Origin: Flexilinea flocculi | Lineage (GTDB): Bacteria > Chloroflexota > Anaerolineae > Anaerolineales > Anaerolineaceae | Direction: 5' to 3' | Assembly (NCBI RefSeq): GCF_001192795.1 | Contig: NZ_DF968179.1 | Location: 124,001 to 188,000 of the forward strand | Length of the DNA stretch: 64,000 nt | Shown: positions 60,503 through 64,000 of the stretch, in pieces | Layout: each line of letters starts with the position of its first letter | Position numbering within the stretch: the first letter of the stretch is position 1 | Notes under the pieces: model-generated | What the model saw: only the letters and a program-made list of their open reading frames with translations | Told to the model about the DNA's origin: nothing | The model's database searches: none | Made by a program: the position numbers and the translations under genes

Positions 60503-61330
60503 ATGAAAAGGGTAAAAAACAGAGCCGTTTTCCTCCTTATTCTTGTTGTCTTCCTCTTGACTGCATGGGATGATGCTACACAAATATATGAAGTTGAAAA
60601 AGGAGACACACTTTCGGAAATTGCCTTTCAGTTTGGTTTGAGCATGGAACAGATTCAGGCAGCAAATCCGAAAGTTGATTTTTCACTGTTAAAGATTGGT
60701 GATGAATTGGTGATTCCGCCAGCTAATGCTGAGGAATATGACGCATTTATTCAGAGTATGTATTCGAAATATATTCAGTACAACGGTTCGGAATGCATTT
60801 CTCAGCTTTTTCATCAAATCAGTTGTTTGTCACGAATTAAAAATTCGGGGGATCAACCCGTAATCAATCTCCAAATGCAATTAGAGGTAGCGGACAGCAG
60901 CGGGAATAAATTGCTTTTATCTTCAGGTTCACCGTTGATTCAACTTTCACCTGGTGAAGAAATTCCCGTGTTGTTTACAGGGTTCAATTCGGAGTTATCT
61001 GCGCCTTTCGAAACACGATTTCAGGTCAAGAATCTGGATGTGGCTGACTATCGTGAAAATTCTTTTCGCATTGCAGCAGATTCGATGGGCAATTCTTATG
61101 AAATCTCTCCCGATGGTTTGTGTGCGAAAATACAAATCCGTTTTGCATCGGATCTTGATATTCATGCTTTCAACCGGAACATTAAGATCGTGGCTGCTGT
61201 ATATCGAAAGGATGGGACTCCAGCCGGTATTCGAACATGGATTGGAAATGTCGCATCTGAAATCAACATGAGCGTTTATTCACTTTCCGGTAAAATCGAG
61301 TCGGTGAAAATTTGGGCAGAATATTATTAG
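60503..61330 (+). CDS. LysM-domain exported protein
   Basis: 275 residues. An N-terminal hydrophobic segment (about 8-22), either signal peptide or anchor, is followed by a LysM domain (about 28-74): YEVEKGDTLSEIAFQFGLS, AANPKVD and KIGDELVIP. The C-terminal 190 residues look like an immunoglobulin-type beta domain with no recognised family. LysM binds peptidoglycan or chitin-like sugars, so it probably sits in the cell wall. Confidence 0.8.
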   Translation: MKRVKNRAVFLLILVVFLLTAWDDATQIYEVEKGDTLSEIAFQFGLSMEQIQAANPKVDFSLLKIGDELVIPPANAEEYDAFIQSMYSKYIQYNGSECISQLFHQISCLSRIKNSGDQPVINLQMQLEVADSSGNKLLLSSGSPLIQLSPGEEIPVLFTGFNSELSAPFETRFQVKNLDVADYRENSFRIAADSMGNSYEISPDGLCAKIQIRFASDLDIHAFNRNIKIVAAVYRKDGTPAGIRTWIGNVASEINMSVYSLSGKIESVKIWAEYY

Positions 61331-61334
61331 CAAG

Positions 61335-61468
61335 CAGCCATTCGAAGACGATGGTTCGAAATATGTTGAGGGTTCTTTATGGTTGTGATGGCTTCATGCA
61401 AAGCCATCACAACAAAAAGTATTTTCTGATTAATTCGAAGAATAACAAGTCTATTTTTCGAATTACTG
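61335..61468 (+). mobile_element. MITE-like element with altered left end
   Basis: The right end CTATTTTTCGAATTACTG and the hairpin GTTGTGATGGCTT/AAGCCATCACAAC are intact. The left end has two TTCGAA motifs close together, as if partly duplicated, giving about 134 bp. No target repeat is visible. Confidence 0.72.
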
Positions 61469-61496
61469 ATGAAAGGATTTCGGGACACAAGGTAGT

Positions 61497-62492
61497 ATGA
61501 AAGCATTGGTGACTGGAGCTACGGGTTTTATCGGATCTGCATTATGTCGAAGACTTTGTGAAAATGGATATCAGGTGACTGCATTTCATCGGTCAACCAG
61601 TATTATTCGGCAGATCGAAGATCTTCCTGTGCGACATGTCATTGGTGATTTGTGCGATGATATTTCGGTTGAAAACGCTTTTGCGGATAAACCGGAAATC
61701 GTATTTCATTTAGGAGCTCAAACGGCTTCTGGAAAAATTCGAAAGCGAATTCTGGATGTGAATATTGGCGGGACCAGACGTGTTCTCCAATCCGCTTTGC
61801 GAAATAAAGTTGATCGAGTAATCTTCCTCAGCTCATCGTTTGCGATGGGGATCCCGGAAAAAAATCATACCAGGCAAGCAAAACCGGCTTTGATTTCTGA
61901 AGATCATACCTGGAATTTCTCCGCGGCGAAATGGCCTTATGCCTGGTCGAAGTATTTAGCAGAAAAAGAAATTCAATTGGCATCCGCCTATGGTATGGAT
62001 ACAGTGATTCTCAGTCCTTGTATTGTGATTGGACCTGGTGACCATTATCGAAAATCGAATTCATTCTTGGTACAGTTTCATGACCATCCTCCGTTATTTC
62101 ATGTTGATGGCGGAATTAATTTAATCCATGTGCAGGATGTTGTGGAAGGATTGATACAATCCGTCACGTATGGGGAAAGAGGAGAACGATATCTTCTAAG
62201 CGGAACGAACGTTTCTTTCCAGAAATTATTTCTTCTGATGTCCGATGTCCTAAACTTCACATCTCCGAAATTAGCGTTATCGAATCGTTTCTCCAGAATC
62301 TTGTTTCAATTTATAAATGGAGAAAAAAATCCATCCAACGTCGGAAATATTGAAAATGATCTGTTTCATTTTGCAGGATATTATTTTTTTTATGAATCAA
62401 GAAAAGCTCGCATACAGCTCCGGCTTTCTCCTCCGAGGAATCTGACTGATTCATTAAAAGAATCCTGGAATTGGTTTAAAGGAATGCAGTAA
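61497..62492 (+). CDS. NAD-dependent epimerase/dehydratase (extended SDR)
   Basis: 331 residues. The NAD motif TGATGFIG is at residues 6-13. The catalytic YxxxK is YAWSKYLAEK (Tyr about 153, Lys about 157), and FLSSSFAMG provides the serine. A GPGDHY loop precedes the substrate region. It acts on nucleotide sugars or related ketones in the cytosol. It is directly coupled to the next glycosyltransferase gene, so a role in glycan synthesis is likely. Confidence 0.87.
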   Translation: MKALVTGATGFIGSALCRRLCENGYQVTAFHRSTSIIRQIEDLPVRHVIGDLCDDISVENAFADKPEIVFHLGAQTASGKIRKRILDVNIGGTRRVLQSALRNKVDRVIFLSSSFAMGIPEKNHTRQAKPALISEDHTWNFSAAKWPYAWSKYLAEKEIQLASAYGMDTVILSPCIVIGPGDHYRKSNSFLVQFHDHPPLFHVDGGINLIHVQDVVEGLIQSVTYGERGERYLLSGTNVSFQKLFLLMSDVLNFTSPKLALSNRFSRILFQFINGEKNPSNVGNIENDLFHFAGYYFFYESRKARIQLRLSPPRNLTDSLKESWNWFKGMQ

Positions 62493-63530
62493 ATGGAAAA
62501 AAAGACAATTTGTATGTTGCCTGAAATTACTTCTTTGGGCGGTCCGGGGACGTTTCAGAAGAAATTTCAAGAAGAAGCTGCAAAATCGGGCATTGAAGTG
62601 CATTTTAATCCCGAAAGGAAGGATATCGGTGCCTTTCTCATCATTGGAGCTCCGCGCCGTTATATTCCATATCTCCTTCGGGCTCGTCTATGCAATATTC
62701 CCGTGATTCAGCGCCTGAACGGGATGAATTGGATTCATCAGGTTGTGGATTCAGGATTGAAGTATTATCTTCATTCGGAATTCGACAATCTTTCCATCGC
62801 ATTTGTACGAAGATGGATTGCTTCCGGCATTATCTATCAAAGCCCATTTTGTGAAGAAAGATGGAACAAAAAATTTGGAGTATTAAAGAAACCAGTAAAA
62901 ATTATTTATAACGGTGTCAATCTGGATGATTTTAAACCTTCTGAAACGACACCGGATTCACACTCAATTCAAATTATGATGGTTGAAGGGAATCTTGAAC
63001 ACGGAAGTGAGTACGGTATTGAAATTGCTATCCGAATGATTCTGGGTTTGTCAGAAATATTTCCTTGTTCGATCGTTCTTCAAATTGCCGGAAATGTCAA
63101 TCCGCAATCCAGGGAACGAATTCAAGCGACTTTCAATGCATTACCATCTCATGTTCAAGTAAATTTTCTCGGAGTTCTTCCAAAACAGGAGATTGCTGCA
63201 TTGGAATCACAGTCAACATTTTTCTATTCTGCTGAAATACTGACTGCATGTCCAAATTCCGTGATCGAAGCTCTGGCTTGCGGTTTGCCAGTGTTGGGTT
63301 TTGATACCGGATCACTGAAAGATGTTGTCGGAGATGGTGGTATCGTGATTTCTTATGGCGCTGATTATTTAAAACTGGAGGAACCGGATATAAAAGGGCT
63401 AATTCAGGCAGCAGAAACAATTGTTCGTGATAATTTGAAGTACCGTATCCGAGCAAGAAAACGAGCGGAAAACGTCTTCCCTTTGGATCAAATGACTCTG
63501 GACTATATTCGATTTTGTTTAAAAGATTGA
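62493..63530 (+). CDS. family 4 glycosyltransferase
   Basis: 345 residues, GT-B fold. It starts LPEITSLGGPGTFQKKF. The C-terminal domain has IYNGVNLDDFKP, VEGNLEHGSEYGIEIAI, LQIAGNVNPQSRERI and NSVIEALACGLPVLGFDTGSL with the conserved glutamate. The ATG directly abuts the stop of the epimerase gene. Substrate unknown. Confidence 0.87.
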   Translation: MEKKTICMLPEITSLGGPGTFQKKFQEEAAKSGIEVHFNPERKDIGAFLIIGAPRRYIPYLLRARLCNIPVIQRLNGMNWIHQVVDSGLKYYLHSEFDNLSIAFVRRWIASGIIYQSPFCEERWNKKFGVLKKPVKIIYNGVNLDDFKPSETTPDSHSIQIMMVEGNLEHGSEYGIEIAIRMILGLSEIFPCSIVLQIAGNVNPQSRERIQATFNALPSHVQVNFLGVLPKQEIAALESQSTFFYSAEILTACPNSVIEALACGLPVLGFDTGSLKDVVGDGGIVISYGADYLKLEEPDIKGLIQAAETIVRDNLKYRIRARKRAENVFPLDQMTLDYIRFCLKD

Positions 63531-63593
63531 TTGAAAATAATCGTAAAAGCGAATTTTTCAAATCTTAAACAGCGACTCGAAAAGCATCTCAAG

Positions 63594-64000
63594 TCAGATG
63601 ATTTTCGGTTCATGGTTTGTAACGGTTAAGAACTTTTCAATCCCCTGATGTTTAAGAATCAATGTGGCAGTGTTAACAAGCGGATGACAGAAAATTCGAT
63701 CCGCTTCCCAGGCTTCTCTTAAAAAAATGGTTTGCACTTGCCGGCTGGTATCATTGATGACTGCCAACGGGGTGACCGAGCCAGGTGTAATTCCCAAAAG
63801 CTTCTGCATCTTTTCTTCACTGCCAAACCGCAGTTTCGATTCATTCAATTGTTCACCCAGCGTTTTCAAATCCGTTTTCATGTCCGAACGGGTGATAAGC
63901 AAGAAAAAACGGTTCCCTTTGTGATTTGACAAAAACAGATTTTTTGCGGAAAAACCGTTTAGGTGATTGGTATAAAGATCTGCTTGCTCATTGGTATATA
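63594..64000 (-). CDS. ProX/YbaK-type prolyl-tRNA deacylase (partial)
   Basis: The 5' part lies beyond the window edge. At least 134 codons are visible up to 64000. In-frame text above the first possible start reads YTNHLNGFSAKNLFL, a typical ProX stretch, so the TTG at 63932 is not the real start. Later motifs are RFGSEEKMQKLLGITPGSVTP, AVINDTSRQV and FHPLVNTATL-like CHPLVNTATL. Family members hydrolyse Ala- or Cys-tRNA(Pro) in trans. Confidence 0.87.
   Translation of the reverse strand, partial: YTNEQADLYTNHLNGFSAKNLFLSNHKGNRFFLLITRSDMKTDLKTLGEQLNESKLRFGSEEKMQKLLGITPGSVTPLAVINDTSRQVQTIFLREAWEADRIFCHPLVNTATLILKHQGIEKFLTVTNHEPKII

Overview
The window looks like a low-GC member of the Chloroflexota, most likely class Anaerolineae. 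This is an inference from gene style, not from a marker gene. The cues are a CIRCE-controlled hrcA-grpE-dnaK-dnaJ-prmA set, extracytoplasmic proteins with Thr/Pro-rich linkers (TPTxTPT) ahead of SH3b or solute-binding domains, a DUF3048 protein, many polytopic GT-C type membrane proteins, many substrate-binding-protein ABC systems, and no outer-membrane genes.

Layout. 1-2165 is a membrane protein. 2337-8471 (minus) is the heat-shock operon with a perfect CIRCE and a sigma70-type promoter. 8653-11553 (minus) holds a nucleotide-sugar dehydrogenase and an alkaline-phosphatase-superfamily enzyme. 12056-23085 is a block of large GT-C type membrane proteins in an A-B-B'-A' order, followed by a further membrane protein and an AT-rich minus-strand GT39-like gene. 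After tRNA-Glu and a LysE-type exporter, 24253-32084 is one sugar operon: ROK repressor, BadF/GlcNAc-kinase-like kinase, sugar-binding protein, glycoside-hydrolase-like TIM barrel, RbsA-type ATPase and two permeases. A perfect 25-bp palindrome that resembles ROK operators sits at its promoter. 32317-45029 is mixed: tRNA-Arg, ogt, glycosyltransferases, a sugar-phosphate transferase, lipoproteins, trpS, lapA-like, radA, a DUF6391-like gene and holA. 45162-46571 is a DUF3048 protein. 47006-57563 is a LivKHMGF-type ABC system with an amidohydrolase, a leaderless binding protein, a gamma-glutamylcyclotransferase-like protein and an EamA exporter. It faces a PucR-type regulator whose reading frame is broken just before its HTH. 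After tRNA-Asn come a sortase-domain exoprotein, a LysM protein, an epimerase and a GT4 glycosyltransferase. The window ends inside a ProX/YbaK-type deacylase.

The most notable signal is not a gene. An approximately 124-bp dispersed element occurs about 20 times between genes, as full copies, hairpin-deleted copies and fragments. It has CAGYAATTCGAAAT-type terminal inverted repeats and a central long hairpin. Several copies are flanked by exact or 8-of-9 direct repeats of 9 bp, so it moved as a MITE-like unit. Hairpin arms differ between copies but stay complementary within each copy. One copy split an older stem-loop downstream of dnaK, another supplies the stop codon of a membrane-protein gene, and one has shrunk to 30 bp between perfect 9-bp repeats. 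No transposase lies in the window.
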